A stretch of 64,000 bases of DNA from DASSKA01 sp963839365 (GTDB lineage: Bacteria > Actinomycetota > Actinomycetes > Propionibacteriales > Nocardioidaceae), in NCBI GenBank assembly GCA_963839365.1, contig CAWIUT010000009.1:1-64000 (forward strand). Reading direction: 5' to 3'. The position numbers and the translations under genes are program-made. Below, piece after piece: positions 1-8,142 of this stretch. The notes below the pieces were generated by a model, which searched no databases, was not told the DNA's origin, and was given only the letters and a program-made list of their open reading frames with translations. Numbering within the stretch: the first letter of the stretch is position 1; each line of letters starts with the position of its first letter.

Positions 1-1
1 C

Positions 2-471
2 TTTGTCACCCGCAACGGCACCTGGCACTACCCCACCAACGTCCAGGGCCGGCTGCGCCACATCCGCCTGCTCGACGACTATGCGGACCTCGCCGCGCTC
101 CGGACGTCTCGCCCCACTCCTTCCGCCGGACGGTGGCGACCGAGATCGACGAGGTCTACGACGCCGAGGCCGCCATGAACCAGCTCGGCCACACCTCCAA
201 GACGGTCACCGAGCGGCACTACATCAACCGCAGACTCGTCGTGCCCGACTACCGGGCGGCCACCGAGCGCCTCGCTCCCGGCTCCGGGACGAGCCGACGA
301 GCCCGGACGTCGCGGGCTCCTGAGAGCCCTCGAGCGCCCACCGAGATCGGCCCCGGGAGCCCGTCGACGCGCTCCGCGCCCGTCTACGGGCCGTTCTGCG
401 CGCCCTCACGGCCGTCGCCACGCCGCGCGGCTTCACCGAGCGCAGAATCGGAGCTCGCGATCTCAAAGTGA
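2..471 (+). pseudogene. tyrosine recombinase (phage-type integrase), 3' fragment with frameshift
   Basis: The left edge cuts into a tyrosine recombinase catalytic domain. Frame 2 from base 2 reads FVTRNGTWHYPTNVQGRLRH, a typical mid-catalytic segment. The downstream catalytic part continues in frame 1 from about base 100: SPHSFRRTVATEID carries the H-x-x-R motif, LGHTS the second histidine, and HYINRR the nucleophilic tyrosine. The two pieces are one base out of phase, so the gene is frameshifted near bases 80-115, or the sequence has an error there. The tail after the tyrosine is long and low in complexity and stops at 469-471. Family membership is clear. The integrated element itself lies outside the window to the left; no tRNA or att core is visible beside it. 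Confidence 0.75.
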
Positions 472-485
472 GCCCAAAGTGAGCC
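464..485. repeat. 11-bp perfect tandem duplication over the integrase stop
   Basis: CAAAGTGAGCC occurs twice in immediate succession (464-474 and 475-485). The first copy contains the TGA stop of the integrase fragment and the second copy repeats it. It may be a slippage duplication or the remnant of an attachment site; only the duplication itself is observed. Confidence 0.8.
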
Positions 486-529
486 TTAAGGCCGGTTTTC
501 AGGGTCGGCGCGCAGCATCCCGACTCGCA

Positions 530-1759
530 TCACCGCAGGTCAGAGCCGGTTTTCTCCAGCAACGCCACGCACTCCACGTGGTGCGTCATCGGGAAGATGT
601 CGAAGCCGCGCAGCCCGGCCAGCCGGTAGCCCTCCTCGGCGAACAGGGCGACGTCGCGGGCCAGCGCGGCCGGGTCGCACGCGACGTAGGCCACCGCTCG
701 CGGCCGCAGCGCCGCCACCTTGCGCACCACGGCACGACGGGCCCCGGTCCGTGGCGGGTCGAGTACGACGAGGTCCACCCCGTGGCCCGCCCCGAGCGGA
801 CCCTTCGGATGGCCGAGCACCCGGTCCACCCGGCCGCGCAGCACGCGGACCTGCGCCAGGTCCGCCAGGTTCCGAGCGGCATCCTCGGCCGCCACCCGGT
901 CGGCCTCGACGGCGACCACCCGCCCCTCGGGGCCCACGGACCCCGCCAGCATCGCAGAGAACAGCCCGACCCCGGAGTACAGGTCCGCGGCCCGCTCCCC
1001 CGGTTCCGGCTTCAGGACCGCTCGGACGGCCTCGGTCAACGTCTCCGCGGCTCCGGGGTGCACCTGCCAGAAGCCGGAGCCGGTCACCTCGAAGGTGCGG
1101 CCGCTCGCTCGCTCGTGCAGCACCGGCGGACCCTCGCCGGCCACGGTGCCGTCCCGGCCGGTGACCAGCCGCAACCGCTCACCGGTCGAGGAGCAGATGG
1201 TCTCCACGGCGCCCGTCGACGCCGACAGCTCGCCGTCCGGCGCCGGCAGGCCGGGATGGGCGATCCGGCAGTCGTCGACGGGAACCACCTCGTGGGAGCG
1301 GTGCTTGCGCAGCCCGACCCGGCCCGTCGCGTCGACGGCCCACCGGACGCGGGTCCGCCAGTCCAGGCCCGCGGTGTCGCCGGGGACAGGTTCCACCGTC
1401 ACCGCGACGTCGAGACCGGCCAGCCGGGCCATCTGCTCGCGGACCACGGTCGCCTTCAGCCCCCGTTGGGCCGACAGCGCGACGTGCTGGAAGTCGCAGC
1501 CACCGCAGCGGCCGGGGCCGGCGTGCGGACAAGGAGGCTGGACCCGCTCCGGGGCGGCGGCGAGCACCTCGACCGCGTCCGCGCGCAGGAAGCGTGCGTC
1601 GGCCTCGCCCTCGGTGACCTCGGCGACCACCCGCTCCCCCGGCAGCGCGTGGCGGACGAACACCACCCGCCCCTCGTGCCGGGCGACGAAGTGGCCGCCG
1701 TGCGCGACGGTGCCGACGTCGACCTCGTACCGCGCCCCGACCAGGGACTCCGCCGTCAC
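530..1759 (-). CDS. class I SAM-dependent RNA m5U methyltransferase (TrmA/RlmC/RlmD family)
   Basis: This 409-aa enzyme should methylate C5 of a uridine in rRNA or tRNA. An N-terminal TRAM domain (about 1-65) precedes a four-cysteine Fe-S site at C77, C85, C88 and C164, spaced as in RumA/RlmD. The Rossmann SAM motif is DLYSGVGLFS. DPPRTGA, the catalytic C361 in YVACDP and the general base E396 in HHVECV are all present. It starts at a GTG whose GTGA overlaps the stop of the upstream transporter gene, so the two are probably co-translated. The same pairing occurs at Rv2689c/Rv2690c in M. tuberculosis. Whether the target is 23S rRNA or tRNA cannot be told from sequence. Confidence 0.93.
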   Translation of the reverse strand: MTAESLVGARYEVDVGTVAHGGHFVARHEGRVVFVRHALPGERVVAEVTEGEADARFLRADAVEVLAAAPERVQPPCPHAGPGRCGGCDFQHVALSAQRGLKATVVREQMARLAGLDVAVTVEPVPGDTAGLDWRTRVRWAVDATGRVGLRKHRSHEVVPVDDCRIAHPGLPAPDGELSASTGAVETICSSTGERLRLVTGRDGTVAGEGPPVLHERASGRTFEVTGSGFWQVHPGAAETLTEAVRAVLKPEPGERAADLYSGVGLFSAMLAGSVGPEGRVVAVEADRVAAEDAARNLADLAQVRVLRGRVDRVLGHPKGPLGAGHGVDLVVLDPPRTGARRAVVRKVAALRPRAVAYVACDPAALARDVALFAEEGYRLAGLRGFDIFPMTHHVECVALLEKTGSDLR

Positions 1760-3807
1760 CGGCGCTGGCCGCTGCGCGGGCGTCGGCGCTCACCACCGAG
1801 GATGCGGCCCCGGCGCACATCGCCGGGCCGGACGGTCCGGGCGTCCCGCTCGGCGCGCTTCTTGGCCACCTCGGAGGACTGCAGCTGGTAGGGCACCGAG
1901 GTGACCATGACCCCCGGGGTGAACAGCAGCCGCCCCTTCAGCCGCAGCGCGGTCTGGTTGTGCAGCAGCTGTTCCCACCATCGACCCACGACGTACTCCG
2001 GGATGTAGACCGCGACCACGCCGCGCGGGTTCTGCTTGCGCAGCGTGCGCGTGTAGTCGACGACCGGCCGGATGATCTCCCGGTAGGGCGAGTAGAGCAC
2101 CTTCAGGGGCACGTCGATGTGCCGCTGGTCCCACTCCTCGAGCAGTCGGGCCGTGGCGGCCGCGTCGGTGTCGACGTACACCGCCTCCAGCTCGTTCGGT
2201 CGGCCGGCCTTGGCATAGGCCAGCGCCCGCATCGTCGGCTTGTGGATCTTGGAGACCAGCACCACCGCGTGCACCCGGGTGGGCAGCACCTGGTCGGTCT
2301 CCTCCACCTCGAGCTCGGCGGCGACGTTGTCGTAGTGCCGGCGGATGCCCTTCATCAGCACGAAGAAGCCCGCCATCGCCAGGATCGCGATCCAGGCGCC
2401 CGCAAGGAACTTGGTGACCACAATGATCACGAAGACGACCGCCGTCATCCCCAGGCCGAACGTGTTGATGGCCCGCGAGCGCATCATCCGCCGCCGTGCC
2501 GCCCGGTCGGTCTCCGTCTTCAGGTGCCGGGTCCAGTGCCGGATCATGCCGAGCTGGCTGAGGTTGAACGACACGAACACGCCGACGATGTAGAGCTGGA
2601 TCAGCCGCGTGGGCTGCGCCTTGAACGCGATGATCAGGATCACCGCGAACGTGGCCAGGATGATGATGCCGTTGCTGTACGCCAGCCGGTCGCCGCGCGA
2701 GGCCAGCTGGCGGGGCATGAACCCGTCGCGCGCGAGGATCGACCCGAGCACCGGGAAACCGTTGAACGACGTGTTCGCGGCCAGCACCAGGATGATCCCG
2801 GTCGCCGCGATGACGAAGTAGAAGGCGGGCGGGAAACCGTTGAAGATCTGCTTCGAGACCTGACCGATCACGGTGGGCTCGTCGAAGTTCGGCCCGACGG
2901 GCTGGCCATTGGCATAGTGCAGCCTGCCCAGCGCGCTGGGATCGGTCGGGTCGACGTACTTGATGCCCATCGCGTGGGCGAGCAGGATCATGCTGATCAG
3001 CATCGTGACCGCGACCGTGCCGAGCAGCAGCAGCGTGGTGGCGGCGTTGCGGCTCTTCGGCTTCCGGAACGCCGGAACCCCGTTGGAGATGGCCTCGACG
3101 CCGGTCAGCGCGGCGCAGCCGGAGGCGAAGGCGCGCGCCAGCAGGAAGATCAGCGCACCCATCGTGATCGCCGGGCCGTAACCAGGTGCGGGCGTGATGT
3201 GCAGGTGCGCGCTGCTGACCTTGCCGAGGTCGCCGGCCAGGAACCGGAACAGCCCGACGACGGCCATCCCGAGGATCCCGGCCATGAAGCAGTACGTCGG
3301 GACGGCGAAGAACGTGCCCGACTCGCGCACCCCGCGCAGGTTCATGGCGGCCAGAAGAACCACGATCACGACCGAGACCGCCACGTCGTGCTTGGCCACG
3401 AACGGCATCGCCGACGCGGCGTTCTGCACACCCGAGGAAACCGAGACCGCCACGGTCAGCACGTAGTCCACGAGCAGCGCGCTGGCCACCGTCACGCCCG
3501 CCGTACGGCCCAGGTTCACCGTCGCCACCTCGTAGTCGCCGCCCCCGCTGGGGTAGGCGTGCACGTTCTGCCGGTACGACGCGACCACGGTGAGCATCAC
3601 GACGGCCACCGCGATGCCGATCTTCCACGACCACACGTAGGCCGACGCCCCCGCGAGGGACAGCATGATGAACACCTCGTCGGGCGCGTAGGCGACCGAC
3701 GAGAGGGCGTCACTGGCGAACACGGGAAGTGCGATCCGCTTCGGAAGCAACGTCTCCCCCAGCTGTGTGCTGCGGAGCTTGCGACCGACGAGAATGCGCT
3801 TCGACAC
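1756..3807 (-). CDS. KimA-like APC-superfamily potassium transporter
   Basis: This integral membrane protein of about 683 aa has some 12 hydrophobic segments and a cytosolic C-terminal domain of about 200 aa. It resembles Bacillus KimA (YdaO) along its length: the N-terminal RILVGRKL, SDALSSVAYAPDE, YRQNVHAYPSGGGDY, LLVDYVLTVAVS and SGCAALTGVEAISN segments all correspond. KimA is a high-affinity K+/H+ symporter; older annotation calls the family amino acid permease. It is divergent from two TrkA/RCK genes, supporting a K+ role. An in-frame ATG at 3873 would extend it by 22 residues, but GTG at 3807 aligns with the KimA N-terminus and leaves room for a divergent promoter. No c-di-AMP riboswitch is visible in the short leader. 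Confidence 0.85.
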   Translation of the reverse strand: MSKRILVGRKLRSTQLGETLLPKRIALPVFASDALSSVAYAPDEVFIMLSLAGASAYVWSWKIGIAVAVVMLTVVASYRQNVHAYPSGGGDYEVATVNLGRTAGVTVASALLVDYVLTVAVSVSSGVQNAASAMPFVAKHDVAVSVVIVVLLAAMNLRGVRESGTFFAVPTYCFMAGILGMAVVGLFRFLAGDLGKVSSAHLHITPAPGYGPAITMGALIFLLARAFASGCAALTGVEAISNGVPAFRKPKSRNAATTLLLLGTVAVTMLISMILLAHAMGIKYVDPTDPSALGRLHYANGQPVGPNFDEPTVIGQVSKQIFNGFPPAFYFVIAATGIILVLAANTSFNGFPVLGSILARDGFMPRQLASRGDRLAYSNGIIILATFAVILIIAFKAQPTRLIQLYIVGVFVSFNLSQLGMIRHWTRHLKTETDRAARRRMMRSRAINTFGLGMTAVVFVIIVVTKFLAGAWIAILAMAGFFVLMKGIRRHYDNVAAELEVEETDQVLPTRVHAVVLVSKIHKPTMRALAYAKAGRPNELEAVYVDTDAAATARLLEEWDQRHIDVPLKVLYSPYREIIRPVVDYTRTLRKQNPRGVVAVYIPEYVVGRWWEQLLHNQTALRLKGRLLFTPGVMVTSVPYQLQSSEVAKKRAERDARTVRPGDVRRGRILGGERRRPRSGQRR

Positions 3808-3880
3808 GTCTCGGACACCCACGAGCAGAAAGGCTAGACCAAAGGCGAGGCGACGGCCGAAGCCGAGGGGCACGCCGGTG

Positions 3881-3886
3881 TAGCGT
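3881..3886 (+). promoter_or_regulatory. -10 box (TAGCGT) for the first trkA gene, leaderless spacing
   Basis: TAGCGT lies 7 nt before the GTG start at 3894, the spacing expected when transcription begins at the start codon. No Shine-Dalgarno sequence precedes the GTG. Confidence 0.5.
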
Positions 3887-3893
3887 CTGTCGC

Positions 3894-4556
3894 GTGTACG
3901 TCGTGATCATGGGCTGCGGCCGCGTCGGGTCCACTCTCGCTCGCGCTCTGGAGAAGCGTCACCACACCGTGGTCGTGATCGACAGCAACCCTGACGCGTT
4001 CCGGCGGCTGGGCCCGTCCTTCGACGGCGCCAAGGTGACCGGGATGGGCTTCGACCGGGTGGTCCTCGACAAGGCCGGGATCGAGGAGGCCGACGCGTTC
4101 GCGGCGGTCTCCAGCGGTGACAACTCGAACATCATCGCCGCCCGCGTCGCCCGCGAGACGTTCGGCATCCAGAACGTGGTGGCCCGGATCTACGACCCCG
4201 GCCGCGCCGAGGTGTACCAGCGGCTCGGGATCACCACGGTAGCCACCGTCCGGTGGACCGCGGACCAGATCATGCGCCGGATCCTGCCGGCGGGTGCGGA
4301 GCCCAACTACCGTGACCCGTCCGGCACCATCCGGCTCGACGCGGTCACGCCCGCCGACGCGTGGATCGGCCAGCGGACCGTCGCCTTCCAGGAGCAGTCG
4401 GGCAGCCGCATCGCGTGGATCGACCGCCTCGGGGAGGGCATGCTGCCCAGCGCCGAGTCGGTGATCCAGGAGGGTGACCTGCTGCACCTCGTCATGCGCG
4501 AGGAGAACGCCGACAAGGTGTACTCCGTCATCAACTCAGGACCGGAGGCCGAGTGA
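3894..4556 (+). CDS. ceoB: TrkA/RCK-domain potassium uptake regulator (CeoB-like)
   Basis: This cytoplasmic NAD-binding regulator of K+ transport has 220 aa. A Rossmann RCK_N domain (about 1-115) begins with the nucleotide-binding GCGRVG loop and VVVIDSNPDAF, whose acidic residue binds the adenine ribose. An RCK_C domain follows (about 135-215, INQ-like TVAFQEQSGSRIAW... GDLLHLV). The GTG at 3894 places the glycine loop at the normal distance from the N-terminus. It is paired with a second RCK gene (TGATG overlap) and divergent from a KimA-like transporter, as at Rv2691-Rv2692. No TrkH/KtrB pore subunit is in the window, so the KimA-like protein is the obvious partner, by inference. Confidence 0.9.
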   Translation: MYVVIMGCGRVGSTLARALEKRHHTVVVIDSNPDAFRRLGPSFDGAKVTGMGFDRVVLDKAGIEEADAFAAVSSGDNSNIIAARVARETFGIQNVVARIYDPGRAEVYQRLGITTVATVRWTADQIMRRILPAGAEPNYRDPSGTIRLDAVTPADAWIGQRTVAFQEQSGSRIAWIDRLGEGMLPSAESVIQEGDLLHLVMREENADKVYSVINSGPEAE

Positions 4557-5224
4557 TGCGAGTCGCCATCGCCGGAGCGGGAGCGGTCGGCCGCTCCATC
4601 GCCCAGGAGCTGATCGGCAACGGCCACCAGGTGCTGCTCATCGACAAGGACCCCGCCTCGATCAAGCCGGACCGGGTGCCCGAGGCGGAGTGGCTGCTCG
4701 CCGACGCCTGCGAGCTCTCCTCGCTCGAGGAGGCCGAGCTGGACAAGTGCGACGTGGTGATCGCCGCCACCGGTGACGACAAGGTGAACCTGGTCACCTC
4801 GCTGCTGGCCAAGACGGAGTTCGCAGTGCCCCGGACGGTGGGTCGGGTCAACCACCCGAACAACGAGTGGCTGTTCACCGAGGCCTGGGGGGTGGACGTG
4901 AACGTCTCCACCCCCCGGATCATGTCCGCCCTGGTGGAGGAGGCGGTGACCGTCGGTGACCTGGTGCGGCTGTTCACGTTCCGCAAGGGCAACGCCAACC
5001 TGGTCGAGATGACGCTGCCGGCCGACTCGCCGTACGTCGGGAAGCCCGCCGGCACGATCCCCTGGCCGGACAACTGCTCCCTGGTCACGATCCTGCGTGA
5101 CGGCCAGGTCTACATCCCCACGCCGGACCAGCCGATCGAGTCCGGTGACGAGCTGCTGTTCGTGACCGCCAGCGAGATCGAGCGCGACCTCCAGCACCTC
5201 CTCGCCCCGGTCGAGCACCGCTGA
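4556..5224 (+). CDS. ceoC: TrkA/RCK-domain potassium uptake regulator (CeoC-like)
   Basis: This is the second RCK protein, 222 aa, with the GAGAVGRS nucleotide-binding loop at the N-terminus, VLLIDKDP after the second strand, VIAATGDDKVN in the RCK_N core, and an RCK_C domain near 140-215 ending GDELLFVTAS. Its ATG overlaps the previous TGA by one base (TGATG), which indicates translational coupling. The two proteins probably form a hetero-oligomeric gating ring, as proposed for CeoB/CeoC. An alternative start at 4553 (GTG) adds one residue and is less likely. Confidence 0.9.
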   Translation: MRVAIAGAGAVGRSIAQELIGNGHQVLLIDKDPASIKPDRVPEAEWLLADACELSSLEEAELDKCDVVIAATGDDKVNLVTSLLAKTEFAVPRTVGRVNHPNNEWLFTEAWGVDVNVSTPRIMSALVEEAVTVGDLVRLFTFRKGNANLVEMTLPADSPYVGKPAGTIPWPDNCSLVTILRDGQVYIPTPDQPIESGDELLFVTASEIERDLQHLLAPVEHR

Positions 5225-5243
5225 GACCCGGTCGGGGGGCCGG

Positions 5244-5954
5244 TCAGGCGACCTCGGGCCCGGCCTCCTCGACCGGTGTGCGGTTCCGGGCCAGCAGCCA
5301 CACCATGCCGGCGAGCCCGGCGACCTGCAGCGGCCAGCCCAGCCCGACCTTGGCCACCCCGAGGGCGGCGATCATCGCGCCGGCATCGCCTGCGTTCTTG
5401 CCGGCGAGGTACAACGGGAGCTCCACGGCCACGCGCACCACGCACGGCAGCACCAGCATCCAGCTGAGGTTGGAGCACAACCGCACCACCTGACGGTCCT
5501 CGTGCCAGGCCACCGGATCACCGGAGACGCTGCCGACCATGAACCCGACGATCGGCCAGCGGACCAGGATGCTGAGCGTGAGGAGCACTGCATACGCCGC
5601 GTTGTAGAGGATCCCGGGCAGGAAGTAGGCCAGGGCGGTGTCCGTGGCATCGCCCCCGCTGCGGGCGCTGCGCCAGGCGAAGAACGCGCCGATCGCGATC
5701 CCCACCAGGCTGTTGACCACGAACTGGACGGTGGACCGCTGTGCGAGGCGCACGGCCAGCAGGACGACCGCGGCGGAGACGCTGACCACGAGCGCCGGCC
5801 CGAGCCGATGGGTGAGCAGGAAGCTGACCGTGAACGCGATGGTGGGCACCGCAGCCTCGGCCATGCCGCGCCGACCGCCCAGGGCCCGGGACAGCTGGGC
5901 ACGGACCACGGACTCCACCGTCGCCGTGCTCGGCGGGGACGAGGCGACGCCCAC
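5244..5954 (-). CDS. DUF3159 family integral membrane protein
   Basis: This 236-aa protein of unknown function has about six hydrophobic segments. Recognisable DUF3159 features are a short polar N-terminus, GGRRGMAEAAVPTIAF before the first membrane segment, and a central VGFMVGSVSGDPVAWHEDR segment. It corresponds in position to Rv2693c. It follows the OB-fold gene (4-nt gap) in the same direction and lies convergent to ceoC, 19 nt away. Its constant neighbourhood with K+ regulators and dut is characteristic of Actinobacteria, but no activity is known to me. Confidence 0.88.
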   Translation of the reverse strand: MGVASSPPSTATVESVVRAQLSRALGGRRGMAEAAVPTIAFTVSFLLTHRLGPALVVSVSAAVVLLAVRLAQRSTVQFVVNSLVGIAIGAFFAWRSARSGGDATDTALAYFLPGILYNAAYAVLLTLSILVRWPIVGFMVGSVSGDPVAWHEDRQVVRLCSNLSWMLVLPCVVRVAVELPLYLAGKNAGDAGAMIAALGVAKVGLGWPLQVAGLAGMVWLLARNRTPVEEAGPEVA

Positions 5955-5958
5955 GGGG

Positions 5959-6324
5959 TCAGGTCCTCAGCTGGTAGCGGGGGTTGTAGATGACCCGCCC
6001 GTCCTCTTGTACGCCGATCCGGCCTTCCACCCGGATGCTGCGCCCCGGCTCGATCCCGGCGATCCGGCGCCGTCCGAGCCACACGAGCCGGATCGACCCA
6101 GACCCGTCGTACAGGTCGGCCTCGAGCGCGGGCACACCGCCGCGGGGCACCAGCGTGACGGTGCGCAAGCTGCCCTGGAGCTTCACCCACGCACGGTCCC
6201 CGGCCTCCGCGACCGGGCAGCAGCCGGCACGGACCGTGTCGTCCTGGAGCTCTCTGGCCTCCAGGCTGTCGCTGCTCGCCCAGTTGCGAAGCCCGCGTCG
6301 CAGGCGCTCCTTCAGCTGTGGCAT
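5959..6324 (-). CDS. OB-fold nucleic-acid-binding domain protein
   Basis: A small protein of 121 aa. The C-terminal half (about 45-121) has the OB-fold pattern of a nucleic-acid-binding domain: VKLQGSLRTVTL, ALEADLYDGSGSIRLVWLGRR and RSIRVEGRIG, similar to the anticodon-binding type. It corresponds to Rv2694c. The ATG at 6324 is preceded by GGAG at short distance and by a TAGGCT box 6 nt upstream, so its transcript may be nearly leaderless. The binding target is unknown. Confidence 0.85.
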   Translation of the reverse strand: MPQLKERLRRGLRNWASSDSLEARELQDDTVRAGCCPVAEAGDRAWVKLQGSLRTVTLVPRGGVPALEADLYDGSGSIRLVWLGRRRIAGIEPGRSIRVEGRIGVQEDGRVIYNPRYQLRT

Positions 6325-6330
6325 GACTCC

Positions 6331-6336
6331 AGCCTA
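6331..6336 (-). promoter_or_regulatory. -10 box (TAGGCT) for the OB-fold/DUF3159 pair
   Basis: On the minus strand TAGGCT ends 6 nt before the ATG at 6324. It would drive the OB-fold gene and probably DUF3159 behind it. Confidence 0.4.
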
Positions 6337-6382
6337 ACGGGGACCGGAGGGTGCTCCTGACCCTGCGCGGCAGCGATCCCGG

Positions 6383-7057
6383 TCACTCCGGTGGAGCCGA
6401 CGGCTCCGCGCCCCCGGGCAGCCGCAGCGGCAGCGGGTCTCCCGGCGGCATGGCCTCGTTGCCGCGGACCACCACCACGTCGCGCAGCGCGCTCTCGATC
6501 AGCCCGTCCGGTTCCGGCTCGACCGCCGGCTTGCCGAGCAAGGTGGCCCGCAGCAGCCACCGCGGCCCGCCGATCCCGAGCACCCGGGACGGCTGGGTGA
6601 GCTGCTGGCCGTCCGGCGCCTGCACCGGCACGAGCACCTGCAGCTCCTTGCCGTAGGGCCCGTCGGCCTCGGTGGCCGTGCCGCCCAGCCGTGCCGTCTC
6701 GGCGGCGATCTGCCGGCGAACGTCGTCCCAGATGTCGCTGTTGCGGGGGGCGGCGAACGGGCGCAGCTCCACCGCGCCCTCCTCGGCCATCATCAGCACG
6801 GCGACCACCTCCCCGCTGGCCTCGTCGACCTGCAGCTGCAGCTGCAGGTCCGGACGCCCGCGTACGATCAGCCCGCCGAGGTCGACCAGGCTCTCGTCCT
6901 CGGGGTCGAGCTCGAGCTCGGAGACGTCCCACGGACCAACGGCGCGGGGCTGCGCGGCGGGGTCCGCGCCGGGCGTCGGGTCCCCCAGCGTCGCCTCGGC
7001 GTCGGCGTCCACCTCCCCGGGAGGGGGCTGCGGGTCGGACTTCCTCCGTCGGAACAT
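6383..7057 (-). CDS. DUF3710 family protein
   Basis: A soluble protein of 224 aa with an acidic, Pro-rich N-terminus (about 1-55) and a conserved domain starting near GPWDVSELELD. It corresponds to Rv2696c and the DUF3710 family, function unknown. Motifs typical of the family are VDLGGLIVRGRPDLQLQLQV and RVLGIGGPRWLLRATLLGKP. The ATG at 7057 overlaps the dut stop codon (ATGA), so it is translationally coupled to dUTPase. This conserved coupling suggests a role near nucleotide or genome maintenance, but that is inference. Confidence 0.88.
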   Translation of the reverse strand: MFRRRKSDPQPPPGEVDADAEATLGDPTPGADPAAQPRAVGPWDVSELELDPEDESLVDLGGLIVRGRPDLQLQLQVDEASGEVVAVLMMAEEGAVELRPFAAPRNSDIWDDVRRQIAAETARLGGTATEADGPYGKELQVLVPVQAPDGQQLTQPSRVLGIGGPRWLLRATLLGKPAVEPEPDGLIESALRDVVVVRGNEAMPPGDPLPLRLPGGAEPSAPPE

Positions 7058-7551
7058 CAAGAACTCTCCTCAGTTGCTGTCGAGGGTGCTGTCGAGGGTG
7101 CTGTCGAGACGCGGAACCCGCCCGTCGAACCGTAACCGCCGTCGCCCCGTGCCGAACCGGGCAGCCGCTGCACCTCCACGAAACGGGCCCGCTCCACGCG
7201 TTGGAGCACCAGCTGGGCGATCCGGTCACCGCGCTGTACCTGGACCGGCTCGGTCGGGTCGAGGTTGACCAGCAGCACCTTCACCTCACCGCGGTAGCCC
7301 GCGTCGACGGTGCCGGGCGCGTTGACGATGGACACCCCGCAGCGGGCGGCCAGTCCCGAGCGCGGGTGCACCAGCGCGACGTACCCGTCCGGCAGCGCCA
7401 ACCGGATGCCCGTCGGCACCAGTGCCCGCTCGCCGGGAGCGAGGCGGACGTCGACGGTGCTGGTCAGGTCCGCACCAGCGTCGCCGGGATGGGCGTACGA
7501 GGGAACCGGGACATCCTCGTCGACCCGTAAGATGAGGATCTCGACCACCAC
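7057..7551 (-). CDS. dut: deoxyuridine 5'-triphosphate nucleotidohydrolase (dUTPase)
   Basis: This trimeric dUTPase hydrolyses dUTP to dUMP and pyrophosphate, keeping uracil out of DNA and feeding thymidylate synthesis. It has 164 aa and all five motifs: DAGADL, PRSGLA, GTVDAGYRGE with the catalytic Asp, GDRIAQLV, and the C-terminal GGYGSTGGF loop that closes over the substrate. Behind motif V is a tail with the repeated unit STAP, encoded by a 12-bp tandem repeat and absent from most dUTPases. The GTG at 7551 has no Shine-Dalgarno but lies 5 nt from TATAGG, so the message may be leaderless. It is the first gene of a two-gene operon with DUF3710. Confidence 0.97.
   Translation of the reverse strand: MVVEILILRVDEDVPVPSYAHPGDAGADLTSTVDVRLAPGERALVPTGIRLALPDGYVALVHPRSGLAARCGVSIVNAPGTVDAGYRGEVKVLLVNLDPTEPVQVQRGDRIAQLVLQRVERARFVEVQRLPGSARGDGGYGSTGGFRVSTAPSTAPSTATEESS
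7075..7108. repeat. 12-bp tandem repeat in the 3' end of dut
   Basis: The unit TGCTGTCGAGGG occurs at 7075-7086 and 7087-7098, with a partial third copy at 7099-7108. Read on the minus strand it encodes the STAP repeats of the dUTPase tail. In-frame slippage expansion is the simplest explanation. Confidence 0.85.
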
Positions 7552-7570
7552 CCGACCCTATATCCGGGTG
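7549..7570. promoter_or_regulatory. shared divergent promoter with a 6-bp palindrome (dut / DUF3093)
   Basis: The 38-nt gap between the divergent starts holds TATAGG on the minus strand (7557-7562, 5 nt from the dut GTG) and TATATC on the plus strand (7559-7564), so the two -10 boxes overlap. They sit inside an inverted repeat, CACCCG (7549-7554) and CGGGTG (7565-7570). The polymerases would compete for one site; an operator function for the palindrome is inference. Confidence 0.5.
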
Positions 7571-7589
7571 ATCGAGCGACACGAAACCG

Positions 7590-8093
7590 GTGAGCGAGGA
7601 CGTGAGCACCACCCCACCCACGCGACCCGCCGAGTACCACGAGCGGCTGCTCGTGCCGGTGCGGTGGTGGCTGCTGTCGGCCGCGTTCGGGGCCAGCCTG
7701 TGGCTGGCCTTCGAGGTGTCCATCCCCTACCCGGTGGTGCTCTGGGCCGCCACGGTCGCGGTGGTGGCCGCGCTGGCCGCCCTGCTGCTCGGGTACGGCG
7801 CGGCGCAGGTGGCCGTCCGCGACGGCGAGCTGCGGGCCGGCCGGGCCCGGATCCCCGTCCACCTGCTCGCCGATCCGACCGTGCTGGACGCCGAGGCCAC
7901 CCGGCTGGCGGTCGGGCGGGACGCCGACGCCCGCGCCTACCTGTTGCTGCGGCCCTACGTCCGTCGGTCGGTCCGGGTCACCGTCCGCGACCGGGACGAC
8001 CCGACGCCGTACTGGCTGGTCTCCTCCCGCCGCCCCGAGCGGCTGGTGGCCACCCTGCGCCGGGCCGGCGCGGAAAGGGCCGAGGCCCGCTGA
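7590..8093 (+). CDS. DUF3093 family membrane protein
   Basis: A protein of 167 aa with two adjacent hydrophobic segments (about 28-48 and 52-72) followed by a soluble domain, matching DUF3093 and corresponding to Rv2698. Family features include YHERLLVPVRWW before the first membrane segment and LLLRPYVRRSVRV and PYWLVSSRRPERL in the soluble part. It is divergent from dut across a very short shared promoter. A second possible start at 7602 would shorten it by four residues and sits closer to the conserved region. No biochemical role is known. Confidence 0.85.
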   Translation: MSEDVSTTPPTRPAEYHERLLVPVRWWLLSAAFGASLWLAFEVSIPYPVVLWAATVAVVAALAALLLGYGAAQVAVRDGELRAGRARIPVHLLADPTVLDAEATRLAVGRDADARAYLLLRPYVRRSVRVTVRDRDDPTPYWLVSSRRPERLVATLRRAGAERAEAR

Positions 8094-8142
8094 ACCCCGT
8101 CATGGCAGACTGGGCGGCGCCCCACTGAGACGAGGAGGACGG

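Noticed and set aside
3808..3893. c-di-AMP (ydaO-type) riboswitch before the KimA-like gene
   Set aside because: The divergent gap is only about 86 nt, too short for the element, and no conserved core was found.
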